The notes beneath the pieces were generated by a model. The model made no database searches, was not told the origin of the DNA, and was given only the letters and a program-made list of their open reading frames with translations. DNA of 64,000 bases from Rhodothermales bacterium (GTDB lineage: Bacteria; Bacteroidota; Rhodothermia; Rhodothermales; JANQRZ01): NCBI GenBank assembly GCA_028284265.1, contig JANQRZ010000001.1, positions 33,178 through 97,177 on the forward strand, written 5' to 3'. The translations under genes and the position numbers were made by a program. Positions 34,455 to 42,693 of the stretch are shown piece by piece. Within the stretch, counting starts at the first letter, position 1. Each line of letters starts with the position of its first letter.

Positions 34455-37394
34455 TCACGGAGACGCCTCGATGCCCTCGGCGCGGAGAAACCGCCCGGTG
34501 TGGCTTTCCTCAACGGCGGCGACGGCCTCCGGCGTGCCCGCCGCCACGACGAACCCGCCGCGCCGCCCGCCCTCGGGGCCGAGGTCGATGACGTAGTCCG
34601 AGGCTTTGATCACGTCGAGGTTGTGCTCGATGAGGATGATCGAGTGGCCCTCATCGACGAGCGCGTTGAAGGCTTTGAGGAGTTTCTGGATGTCGTCGAA
34701 GTGGAGGCCGGTGGTCGGCTCGTCGAAGAGATAGAGCGTGTGCTCCGAGGCTGGGCGGCTGAGGTGAGCGGCGAGCTTGACGCGCTGCGCCTCGCCACCG
34801 GAGAGCGTATTCGACGCCTGTCCGAGTGTGAGATATCCCAACCCGACTTCTTGAAGGACGGTGAGCTTATTGGCTACCCGCTTTTCCTCGGCGAAGAAGT
34901 CCACGGCTTCGTCGACGGTCATCGAGAGGATGTCGTCCACGTTCTTGCCGTTCCAGCGGATCTCCAGCACGTCCTGCTTGAAGCGCTTGCCGCCGCACGC
35001 CTCGCACTCCAGAAACAGGTCGGCGAGGAACTGCATCTCGACCTTCACCACGCCGTCGCCCTGGCAGACCTCGCACCGCCCGCCGGGGACGTTGAACGAG
35101 AACGTGCCGGGTTTGTAGCCGCGAATCTTCGCTTGGTGCGTGTCGGCGAGTAGGGCACGGATGCCGTCGAACGCTTTGATGTACGTCACCGGGTTCGAGC
35201 GCGGCGAGCGGCCAATCGGACTTTGATCCACCAACTCAACGCTGTCGATCAACTCGTGCCCTCGGATGGCGTCATGTGCGCCGAGCTTGCCATCGATCTC
35301 GTGGCCTTTGAGGCGTTGAAGTCCTCGGTAGAGCGTCTGATTGACGAGGGTGGACTTGCCCGAGCCAGAAACGCCAGTCACGCAGACGATCATCCCGAGC
35401 GGGAACGTCACATCGAGTCGCTTGAGGTTGTTCTGCCGAGCATTCTCGATCGTGAGGATGCGCTCCTCATCGACGGTCCGCCGCTCGTCGGGGACGGGAA
35501 TCGACTTGCGGCCCGAGAGGTATGCGCCCGTCAGCGAGTCCTCGTCGTTCAGCATCGCCTCGACATCGCCTTGGAAGACGACGGTGCCGCCGAGCGTGCC
35601 GGAGCCGGGACCGATATCGACGATCTGATCGGCCCGTCGCATCATCGCCTCATCGTGCTCGACCACGAGGACGGTGTTGCCGATGTCGCGCAGCCCTTCG
35701 AGGATTTTGATGAGCCGCTCGTTGTCGCGCGGGTGCAGTCCCACCGTCGGTTCATCGAGGACGTACAGCGAGCCAACGAGCGAGGAGCCGAGGCTGGTGG
35801 CGAGGTTGATCCGCTGGCTCTCGCCGCCGGAGAGCGTCTGCGAGAGCCGGTCGAGCGTGAGGTAGTCCAGCCCGACCTCGACGAGGTAGCGGAGCCGCTT
35901 GCGAACCTCGTCCATCACCCGGCCTGCGACGGCCTCCTGATACTCGGTAAGTTGGAGTTGGTCGAAGTGCTCCTTCGCGTCGGCGGTGGTGAGTTCGCAG
36001 ACCTCGCCGATGTGCATGGCCGGTACTGCCTGGCCGCCGACCTTCACATATAGGGCCTCGGGACGAAGACGGTAGCCGTCGCAATCGGGACACGGTGTGT
36101 AGCCCCGGAAACGCGCCGAGAAGATGCGGTAGTGCATCTTGTACGCCTTCTTTTCGAGGTACCGGAAGAAGCCCCGGATACCCGCGTAGCTGCCCTCGCC
36201 GTTCCATACCCACCGCTGCTGCTCGTCGGTGAGTAGGCTGTACGGCGTGTCGATGGGGAACTGGATTTTGGCGGCCTCGCGGATCAGGTCGCGGAGGTGC
36301 TTGCTCCACGAGTCGGTGCGGAACGGGGCGATGGCCCCTTGCCGGATTGAGAGGTCGGGGTTGGGGATGACGAGGTCTTCGTCGATGCCGGGGACGCGCC
36401 CGAAGCCTTGGCAGACGGGGCACGCGCCGAGGGGCGAGTTGAAGCTGAAGAGCTGCGGCGTCGGCTCCTCGAAACGCATCCCGTCACGCTCAAAAAGGGC
36501 TGAGAAGTCGAGTGTCTCGAACGGCCCCTCCTTCGGCGCAGTCACCACCACGACGCGCTCACCGCCCTCGCGGAACGCCTGCTCCACTGAGTCCGCGATC
36601 CGGCCGGTCGTTGCCTCATCATCGGCTCGCACTGCGAGCCGGTCGACGAGCACGAGCAGCCGTGTCTTCGGCGTCTTGACCTTCGCCGGTTCCGTCTCGT
36701 TGAGGTCGATGACCTCGGCGGCCTCGCCTTTCTTGCGGGCCTTGTCGGTCGGGAGGGCGACAAGGCGGAAGAAGCCACGCGCCCGAAGCGCCTCCAACTC
36801 CTCGGCCTTCTTGCGGCCCTTGTGCTCCGGGAGCGGGAAGCAGAGATAAAACCTAGTACCGTCTTCTAGGTCTGCCTGCAATGCCTCGGCAACGGAGCGC
36901 GGTGAGTCCTTCGTGACCGCCTCCCCAGAGACCGGCGAAATGGTGGTCCCGATGCGGGCGTAGAGGAGGCGGAGGTAGTCGTAGAGTTCAGTCTGCGTCG
37001 CCACTGTCGAGCGCGGGTTCTTGATCCCGGTCTGCTGTTCGATAGCGATGGCAGGGGCAAGGCCGGTGATTAGCTCCACATCCGGCTTGTCCATCCGCTC
37101 TAAGAACTGCCGCGCATAGGCCGAGAGCGACTCGACGTAGCGCCGCTGTCCCTCCGCGTAGATCGTGTCGAAGACGAGCGACGATTTGCCCGACCCCGAC
37201 GGTCCGGTGAAGACGACGAGCTGGCGCTTCGGAATCCTCAGGTCAATTCCCTTCAGGTTGTGCTGCCGCGCCCCGCGCACGACGAGGTCGCGTCCGGCGA
37301 ACCGGTCAGCGGCAGAGGCTTTGCTGCGCGAGGTTTTGCCGTTGGTGGCGGTGCGCTTCTTGGTCGGGGAGGCGGGGCTTTTCTTGGTCGGCAT
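34455..37394 (-). CDS. uvrA: Excinuclease ABC subunit A
   Basis: I set the start at 37394 (MPTKKSPASPTKKRTATNG), giving 979 residues; the ATG at 37475 would add 27 residues unlike the family. The Lys/Ser/Ala-rich first 30 residues are an unusual basic extension. Two ABC modules are present: Walker A GPSGSGKSSL and GVSGSGKSTL, signatures LSGGESQRINLA and LSGGEAQRVKLA, and YVLDEPTVGLHPRDN and LFDEPTTGLHFDD. Cys pairs CPVC, CPDC, CEVC and CEAC mark the zinc-binding modules. UvrA dimers scan DNA for bulky lesions and load UvrB. uvrB/uvrC are not in this window. Confidence 0.95.
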   Translation of the reverse strand: MPTKKSPASPTKKRTATNGKTSRSKASAADRFAGRDLVVRGARQHNLKGIDLRIPKRQLVVFTGPSGSGKSSLVFDTIYAEGQRRYVESLSAYARQFLERMDKPDVELITGLAPAIAIEQQTGIKNPRSTVATQTELYDYLRLLYARIGTTISPVSGEAVTKDSPRSVAEALQADLEDGTRFYLCFPLPEHKGRKKAEELEALRARGFFRLVALPTDKARKKGEAAEVIDLNETEPAKVKTPKTRLLVLVDRLAVRADDEATTGRIADSVEQAFREGGERVVVVTAPKEGPFETLDFSALFERDGMRFEEPTPQLFSFNSPLGACPVCQGFGRVPGIDEDLVIPNPDLSIRQGAIAPFRTDSWSKHLRDLIREAAKIQFPIDTPYSLLTDEQQRWVWNGEGSYAGIRGFFRYLEKKAYKMHYRIFSARFRGYTPCPDCDGYRLRPEALYVKVGGQAVPAMHIGEVCELTTADAKEHFDQLQLTEYQEAVAGRVMDEVRKRLRYLVEVGLDYLTLDRLSQTLSGGESQRINLATSLGSSLVGSLYVLDEPTVGLHPRDNERLIKILEGLRDIGNTVLVVEHDEAMMRRADQIVDIGPGSGTLGGTVVFQGDVEAMLNDEDSLTGAYLSGRKSIPVPDERRTVDEERILTIENARQNNLKRLDVTFPLGMIVCVTGVSGSGKSTLVNQTLYRGLQRLKGHEIDGKLGAHDAIRGHELIDSVELVDQSPIGRSPRSNPVTYIKAFDGIRALLADTHQAKIRGYKPGTFSFNVPGGRCEVCQGDGVVKVEMQFLADLFLECEACGGKRFKQDVLEIRWNGKNVDDILSMTVDEAVDFFAEEKRVANKLTVLQEVGLGYLTLGQASNTLSGGEAQRVKLAAHLSRPASEHTLYLFDEPTTGLHFDDIQKLLKAFNALVDEGHSIILIEHNLDVIKASDYVIDLGPEGGRRGGFVVAAGTPEAVAAVEESHTGRFLRAEGIEASP

Positions 37395-37508
37395 CCGTTC
37401 GGGGCATGGGCAACCCGGCGTCAACGCGCGGGCAGGCCCTAAGATGCGGAAGCCCCTGTGAAACCTGTATGGCACCCTGCCACCACTCAGAACCGAAGTC
37501 CTGGCATC

Positions 37509-38954
37509 CTAGCTGTCGAACGTACCGGCTAGAAAGGCCTCCGCCGTGTGGAAGGGGTGGCCGTTCGGGAACAGAGCCGCTGACGTTTCCTCGAAGGTTA
37601 GGTTGGCCTCGGGCGTGACATCATACAGAAACTGCTTGAGATCCGAGAAGATAGTTGCTCGGGTCTCCGGCGTGTGGCCCGGCAGGAGAGCCACGAGGCG
37701 CAGCCGGTCGGGGTCGGCGAGGAGGGCATAGGCGTCGCCGAGAGCGGCCTGCATGCCACGGATCACTAGCGGGAAGTCACGGGCTGCCGGACTCTCCGGT
37801 GCCATACGAAGAGCGAGCGTGAGAAACGGGTGGGCTGCCGTCTCATACAGCACCGATGCCGCCTCGAAGGCCCGAGCAAACTGGCGGCGCGGGGCGGAGT
37901 CTCCGAACTCTGGTTCCGGCGGCTGGGCCAGGAACGTCGGGAGTGAAGAGAACAAGGGTGGGTTTGACGATGCCGATGAGGTTGATTCCATCAGGGCATA
38001 CTCGAACGGGTCGACTCCCGGAGGAGTATCGGGAGAAGGCGGCTCGTCAGGAGGAGTTATGGGTGGTTCTGGAACCTGTTCTTGGGATGCCGCAGGTGGC
38101 TCGTTCTGAGCCGAAGAGCCGGCGTCGTCGAAGTCGAAAAAGTGGATGCCGGGTGGATCGTCGTCCGGCAGGTCAGACGCTTCATCGATGGTGTTTGCTG
38201 TGGCGAGGGTTCGTGCTGGATGGGCACCCGGTAGCCACGTCGGGACGAGAGGTTGCTGGGGTAAGACCATGCTGCCCAACGCAGGATTCGGTTGGGCAGG
38301 GGGGATACGCTCCCCAAAGGTCCAGTTCCGAATGCGAGCGCCCTCCGAGTGGAATCGTCCGGGTCGGAGCACGAGCGTGCAGGATCCCGGCTCGGCAGTA
38401 GCGCCGTTGGTGAGTTCAAGGACACCCGTCATCTGCGCCTGTACGAACTCAACGAGATGTTCCGCCGTTTGGTCTGGCGGGGCGTGCATCGCCAAAATCA
38501 AGGTGGCTCCTGTCAGGCGGTCGAGCAGGGTGAAGAAGGCGTTGGCGAACCGCTCGAATCCTTCAAACCGGGTAAACGGCTCGAAGTCATCGATCACGAG
38601 TCGGCTCGGTGCGTAGTCCCGAATGAGCGACGTCAGGTCTGTCAGCGCCTGTTCGAGTTCGTCGTCGGTCGGGTCGCCAGCCATCGGCGCGACGTGGAGC
38701 AGCCGCAGCCGCTCGTTTTTTTGGTCTACATGAAGGCCAAGGCGAGCCGCGCGGTCAGTGAGCACCTCGGGCGGACTGGGCGAGATGAAGAGGCATGTCT
38801 CGCCCGCTTCCACGGCGGCCTGCGCTAGTTGAAGCGCCAGCAGACGGTTCCCGCTTTGGGCATGCCCGTAGAGCAGGTACGCTCCACCTCGATAGAGTCC
38901 GCCCCAGGTCTCATCAATAATGGGGATGCCAGACGGGGCTTTCGCAGGGAGCAT
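37509..38954 (-). CDS. KaiC-like RecA-fold protein with degenerate Walker A
   Basis: The 481-residue protein begins with a KaiC/RadA-like lead (SGIPIIDETWGGLYRGGAYLLYG). The Walker A place reads GHAQSGNRLLA (residues 30-40), so the GK[S/T] end of the P-loop is replaced by Asn36-Arg37. The fold continues with SRLVIDDFEPFTRF, a Walker B-like strand, and ILAMHAPP. A Pro/Glu/Ser-rich linker follows (about 265-340). The last about 120 residues, with RLRLVALLPGHTPETRATIF and an aromatic-rich end, weakly recall a degenerate GGDEF/cyclase fold (inference). It could be a non-hydrolysing scaffold or regulator. The preceding gap to 39609 contains the orphan terminator. Confidence 0.6.
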   Translation of the reverse strand: MLPAKAPSGIPIIDETWGGLYRGGAYLLYGHAQSGNRLLALQLAQAAVEAGETCLFISPSPPEVLTDRAARLGLHVDQKNERLRLLHVAPMAGDPTDDELEQALTDLTSLIRDYAPSRLVIDDFEPFTRFEGFERFANAFFTLLDRLTGATLILAMHAPPDQTAEHLVEFVQAQMTGVLELTNGATAEPGSCTLVLRPGRFHSEGARIRNWTFGERIPPAQPNPALGSMVLPQQPLVPTWLPGAHPARTLATANTIDEASDLPDDDPPGIHFFDFDDAGSSAQNEPPAASQEQVPEPPITPPDEPPSPDTPPGVDPFEYALMESTSSASSNPPLFSSLPTFLAQPPEPEFGDSAPRRQFARAFEAASVLYETAAHPFLTLALRMAPESPAARDFPLVIRGMQAALGDAYALLADPDRLRLVALLPGHTPETRATIFSDLKQFLYDVTPEANLTFEETSAALFPNGHPFHTAEAFLAGTFDS

Positions 38955-39449
38955 GGGATAGGAAAACGGGGAAAACGCAGGGCAGGCGTCGAAACAATGC
39001 TCGGTGAGGCGTTGCTGGGGCGGTGGTCAACGGCTGTACCGCCGCGTTTTAAGGCAGGCTATTGGAACGGGGCAATCCCTCTAACGAGGAGATAAATCAG
39101 AGAAGGTCGGCCTAGTTGTGCAGAATCGCTGAAGAGGCAAAACGTGCATATTGACAGGGCGAAGAGGCGAGGTCGGGGGAAGCGAAGGTACTCGTCCAAA
39201 AGCGACATACGCTAGGGAGGTATGGCGCAACAAAGAGGAGCGCTATGGCGCATTCCTCTATGCGCATTGCCGAGACCAAAATGGTATACTGAGGGAGAGA
39301 TTATCTTGGCTTCGGTTTGGAGGGAAACAGAATCGAACGCTATGCCGTCTTGAAGTGACCCGCCGCGCGCTGGAACGTCGCTTGTCTTAGCGAGTCGTAC
39401 CGCTCTCCGGGGCGACCAACTTGAAAGACCAATTTGCATGACGAGCACG
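38955..39449. other. Gene-free stretch of about 500 bp
   Basis: No convincing coding region is seen. A 79-codon frame at 39151-39390 has no homology signal or ribosome-binding site and its composition is uneven. The sequence is noticeably richer in A/G runs than the flanking genes. It leads into a hairpin and a strong terminator at 39450-39528 on the + strand, so part of it may be a transcript leader or small RNA. Confidence 0.4.
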
Positions 39450-39528
39450 GGTGCCGATTTGGGCCGGCACCTGTGGTGGGGTGAGAGAGCCCTCTGCCTG
39501 TGGTGGGGCGGAGGGCTCTCCTTTTTTT
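39450..39528 (+). terminator. Hairpin plus strong intrinsic terminator with no upstream gene
   Basis: GGTGCCG (39450-39456) pairs with CGGCACC (39465-39471). It is followed by a second stem, GAGAGCCCTC (39485-39494) with GAGGGCTCTC (39511-39520), then C and seven T (39522-39528), a textbook terminator. A 12-bp direct repeat CCTGTGGTGGGG occurs at 39470 and 39497. The nearest + strand gene end upstream is at 26920, so the terminator must end an unannotated transcript, probably a small RNA starting somewhere in the preceding 500 bp. Confidence 0.7.
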
Positions 39529-39576
39529 GTCAACCCCGGACCGTTCTGGCAGCGGGAATGAGAGGGGCGCAAGGCC

Positions 39577-39584
39577 TATCTTGT
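39577..39584 (+). promoter_or_regulatory. Possible -7 box for the aldehyde dehydrogenase gene
   Basis: TATCTTGT lies 25 bp before the ATG at 39610 and resembles TAnnTTTG. The same TATCTTGT occurs before purD (60349). No TTG is at the expected distance, so confidence is low. Confidence 0.3.
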
Positions 39585-39609
39585 CGGCTCCCCCTATAAC
39601 GCCGACCCG

Positions 39610-41229
39610 ATGGACGCTGACCTCCGCTCGATTCAGCAGGCGCGCGACCTACTCCACCGAGCACACACCGCGCAGAAGCTCTTCGCCCCGTTCGATCAGG
39701 AGCGTGTAGACCGCATCGTGGCGGCGATGTGTGAGGCGGGGGCCGCCGAGGCTATGCGGCTCGGGCAGGAGGCGCACAATGAGACAGGCTTTGGTCGGCC
39801 CGAGAGCAAGCGGGAGAAAAACCTCTTCGCCACGCGCACGCTCCATGAGCGGATGCGCGGGATGCGGACGGCGGGCGTCATCGAAAAGAGTGATGATGGC
39901 ACCATCTGGAAAGTCGCCACGCCGATGGGTGTCGTTGCTGCCCTCGTTCCAAGCACGAATCCGACCTCGACGGCGATGTACAAAGCGATCATCTCGGCGA
40001 AAGCGCGGTGCGGAATCGTGATGAGTCCGCATCCTCGCGCCACGGCCTGCACCGCCGAGGCGCTGCGCGTTGTCGCCGAAGCCGCCTACGGAGCCGGTGC
40101 GCCCGAAGGCCTGTTCGGCTGCATGACCGAGGTGTCGCTGGAGGGGACGAACGAACTGCTGGAGCACAAGCACGCCGATGTGATCCTCGCCACGGGTGGC
40201 GGGGCGATGGTCCGAGCGGCCTACTCGAAGGGCAAGCCTGCGTACGGGGTCGGTAGCGGAAACGTCCCGGCCTACGTGGACCGCTCGGCGAATCTCTCGA
40301 AAGCTGCAGCCGACATTCTTACGGGCACGGCCTTCGATTGGGGCACGCTCTGCTCCACCGAGCGCTCTGTCGTCGCAGATATGCCGATCCGTGACAAGCT
40401 CAAGGTCGAACTGCAACAGCACGGCGGGTATTTCTGCTCACCCGACGAGAAAGACAAGCTGCGCCGGACCGTCGCGCCGGACGGGCGACATCTCAACGTG
40501 GACATTGTTGGGCAAAGCCCGATGCGGATCGCCGAGATGGCGGGCTTCGCGGTGCCAGATACGACGACCGCGCTCATCGCCGAAGTCGATATAGTCGGGC
40601 GCGCCGAGCCACTGTCGATGGAGACGCTCTCGCCCATCCTGTCCTTCTACACCAATGATGGCTGGCAAGCCGGGTGCGAGCGCTGCATCGAGATTCTCAA
40701 CTTCGGCGGCATCGGTCATACGCTCGCGGTCCATGCACAGAGCGAGAACGTGATTGAGCGGTTCGCGCTGGAGAAGCCATCGATGCGGATTGTGGTCAAC
40801 ACGGTCGCCGCACTCGGCTCGGTCGGGCTGACGACGGCGCTATTCCCGGCGATGACGCTCGGCCCTGGCACGCTCGGCGGCTCGATCACGAGCGACAACA
40901 TCTCGCCGATGCACCTGCTCAATGTCAAGCGCGTCGCCTTCGAGACAGCCCCGCTCAACACATCGCAGGGCGAGGCACGCGCCGTGTCGCAGCCTGCTCC
41001 CTCACCGCGCCGCTTCGACGCACCGACCGGGTCGAACGGGGCGGACTGGATCGAGGAGATCGAGCATCGGCTTCGTGCCCGTGCTGGGAATGCGGCATCG
41101 CCGCCATCGCCCGCCCAAGTACCACCTGCTGATGTCGCTGAAGCGAAGCGCGAGGCTCCGGCCTCGTCGTCCGGGTTGCCCGTCCCAGAGGTCGAGATTG
41201 ACCGGCTCGTGAAGCGATTTCGGAAGTAG
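39610..41229 (+). CDS. CoA-acylating aldehyde dehydrogenase (EutE/PduP/AdhE-N type) with long C-terminal tail
   Basis: The 539-residue protein has the acylating ALDH fold: PMGVVAALVPSTNPTSTAMYKA, TGGGAMVRAAYSKGKPAYGVGSGN in pieces, and catalytic Cys248 in FDWGTLCSTERSVV. It would convert an aldehyde plus CoA and NAD+ to acyl-CoA, or the reverse. The core ends near residue 446 (HLLNVKRVAFET). About 93 residues follow: Pro/Ala/Ser linkers with two short amphipathic helices (ADWIEEIEHRLRARAG and PEVEIDRLVKRFRK). Such linker-helix tails target enzymes to bacterial microcompartments, yet no shell gene is in the window. The substrate is unknown. Confidence 0.85.
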   Translation: MDADLRSIQQARDLLHRAHTAQKLFAPFDQERVDRIVAAMCEAGAAEAMRLGQEAHNETGFGRPESKREKNLFATRTLHERMRGMRTAGVIEKSDDGTIWKVATPMGVVAALVPSTNPTSTAMYKAIISAKARCGIVMSPHPRATACTAEALRVVAEAAYGAGAPEGLFGCMTEVSLEGTNELLEHKHADVILATGGGAMVRAAYSKGKPAYGVGSGNVPAYVDRSANLSKAAADILTGTAFDWGTLCSTERSVVADMPIRDKLKVELQQHGGYFCSPDEKDKLRRTVAPDGRHLNVDIVGQSPMRIAEMAGFAVPDTTTALIAEVDIVGRAEPLSMETLSPILSFYTNDGWQAGCERCIEILNFGGIGHTLAVHAQSENVIERFALEKPSMRIVVNTVAALGSVGLTTALFPAMTLGPGTLGGSITSDNISPMHLLNVKRVAFETAPLNTSQGEARAVSQPAPSPRRFDAPTGSNGADWIEEIEHRLRARAGNAASPPSPAQVPPADVAEAKREAPASSSGLPVPEVEIDRLVKRFRK

Positions 41230-41319
41230 GCGCACAGGGCGATTCCGTCGGTTCTTCGTAGGGGGGACTCCGCCGTTTACCCGTAGTTTCAAGCCGCTTC
41301 CTCTCACCTTACGACCGCC

Positions 41320-42570
41320 ATGTCCCAATACGACGCCATCATTGTTGGAGCTGGACCGGGGGGCGCGACCGCCGCCGCCTTCATGGCCCGCGCCGGACTC
41401 CGTCCGCTGCTCCTCGACAAAGACACCTTCCCCCGCGACAAAATCTGCGGCGATGCCATCTCCGGCAAGAGCGTCGATGTGATGAAGCGGCTCGGGATGA
41501 TCGAGGCGATGGTGGAGGCCGAAGGGCGCGACGAGACGATTGGCAGTTGGGGGGTGACCTTCAGCGGACCCTACGGCGACGAGGTGGCGATCCCGTTCAC
41601 CAAGATGCTCGACCAGCCCGTCGCACCCGGCTTCGTGATGGACCGGGTTCGGTTCGACAACCTCGTCTTCGCGCAGGCCGTCGAGGCCGGAGCCGAGATC
41701 TGGCAGAATGCGACCGTCAAGGGTCTCATCATGGAGGAGAACGGTACGTCGCCGGGTCGCGTGCTCGGTGTGGAGGTGCAGCACGAGGGCGAGACGAAGC
41801 ACATCCACGCCCCGCTCACCATTGGAGCCGACGGTCCCTACTCGGTCGTCCTTCGCTCGCTCGGGATGGACCAGCTCGACGAGAAGCACTACTGCGCCGG
41901 GTTGCGGTCGTACTGGCGCGGCGTGACGGGCTTCCATGAGCGCAACCACGTTGAGATCCACTTCGTGGACGAGGCCATCCCCGGCTACTTCTGGATCTTC
42001 CCGATGGCCGATGGGATGGCGAACGTTGGCGTCGGCATGCTCTCCAGCGTGATCAAGAAGAAGGACATCAAGCTCAAGCCGCTCCTCCAACTTCTCGTTG
42101 ATCACCCGCGCTTCCGGCACCGCTTCACGGACGCCGAGATGGTCGGGAAGATTCAGGGCTGGGGCCTCCCCCTCGGCTCGAAGCCGCGCACGATGCACGG
42201 CGACGGCTGGCTCCTCCTCGGCGATGCCGCGAGCCTCGTTGACCCGTTCACCGGCGAAGGCATCGGCAACGCGATGGTCTCCGGCGAGAAGGCTGCTGAG
42301 TGGGCAGGTTACGCCAAGTCGTTCAACGACTACTCTGCCGCGCACCTTAAAGGCTACGAAGACGCCGTGCTCGATTACCTCGGCGACGAACTCAAGCTCA
42401 GTCACGCCATGCAGCGCCTCGGCAACTGGAAATGGCTGCTCAACACGGTCGTTGCCAAGGCGAGCCGCTCGCCCGAACTGGCCGACGCGATCTCGGCGAT
42501 GTTCGACGATGAGAGCCAGCGCAAGAAGCTCATCTCGCCGCTGTTCTACCTCCGCGTACTGGCGGCCTGA
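41320..42570 (+). CDS. Geranylgeranyl-reductase-family FAD-dependent oxidoreductase
   Basis: The 416-residue protein has an N-terminal FAD-binding motif (IIVGAGPGGATAAAFMARAG), the family motif FPRDKICGDAISGKSV, and the distal FAD motif WLLLGDAASLVDPFTGEGIG. Family members reduce double bonds of geranylgeranyl groups on chlorophyll precursors, archaeal lipids or quinones. In a Bacteroidota-like host a role in saturating isoprenoids such as menaquinone or carotenoid chains is possible but unproven. It lies 90 bp after the aldehyde dehydrogenase on the same strand. Confidence 0.85.
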   Translation: MSQYDAIIVGAGPGGATAAAFMARAGLRPLLLDKDTFPRDKICGDAISGKSVDVMKRLGMIEAMVEAEGRDETIGSWGVTFSGPYGDEVAIPFTKMLDQPVAPGFVMDRVRFDNLVFAQAVEAGAEIWQNATVKGLIMEENGTSPGRVLGVEVQHEGETKHIHAPLTIGADGPYSVVLRSLGMDQLDEKHYCAGLRSYWRGVTGFHERNHVEIHFVDEAIPGYFWIFPMADGMANVGVGMLSSVIKKKDIKLKPLLQLLVDHPRFRHRFTDAEMVGKIQGWGLPLGSKPRTMHGDGWLLLGDAASLVDPFTGEGIGNAMVSGEKAAEWAGYAKSFNDYSAAHLKGYEDAVLDYLGDELKLSHAMQRLGNWKWLLNTVVAKASRSPELADAISAMFDDESQRKKLISPLFYLRVLAA

Positions 42571-42601
42571 GGAGAGAAGCAAGGCATTTCCGGGGTTCCT
42601 A

Positions 42602-42632
42602 TTGATAGAATCCCTCGCTCATGGTATGTTTA
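42602..42632 (+). promoter_or_regulatory. Candidate promoter of the T9SS cargo gene at 42694
   Basis: TTG (42602-42604), a 20-bp spacer and TATGTTTA (42625-42632) match the Bacteroidota pattern with one mismatch. The implied leader is about 55 nt. Confidence 0.5.
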
Positions 42633-42693
42633 GCCTCGCCTTATGGCGTTCTAGGTGTCCCCCTTCACGAAACCCACTGAGGTTTACTTCACT

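Noticed and set aside
39151..39390. 79-codon open frame on the + strand
   Set aside because: No ribosome-binding site, no recognisable domain and biased composition. It overlaps the region that may be a small RNA.
39470..39508. Two copies of CCTGTGGTGGGG as a possible CRISPR or iteron array
   Set aside because: Only two copies, no regular spacers and no cas genes. They sit inside the terminator region.
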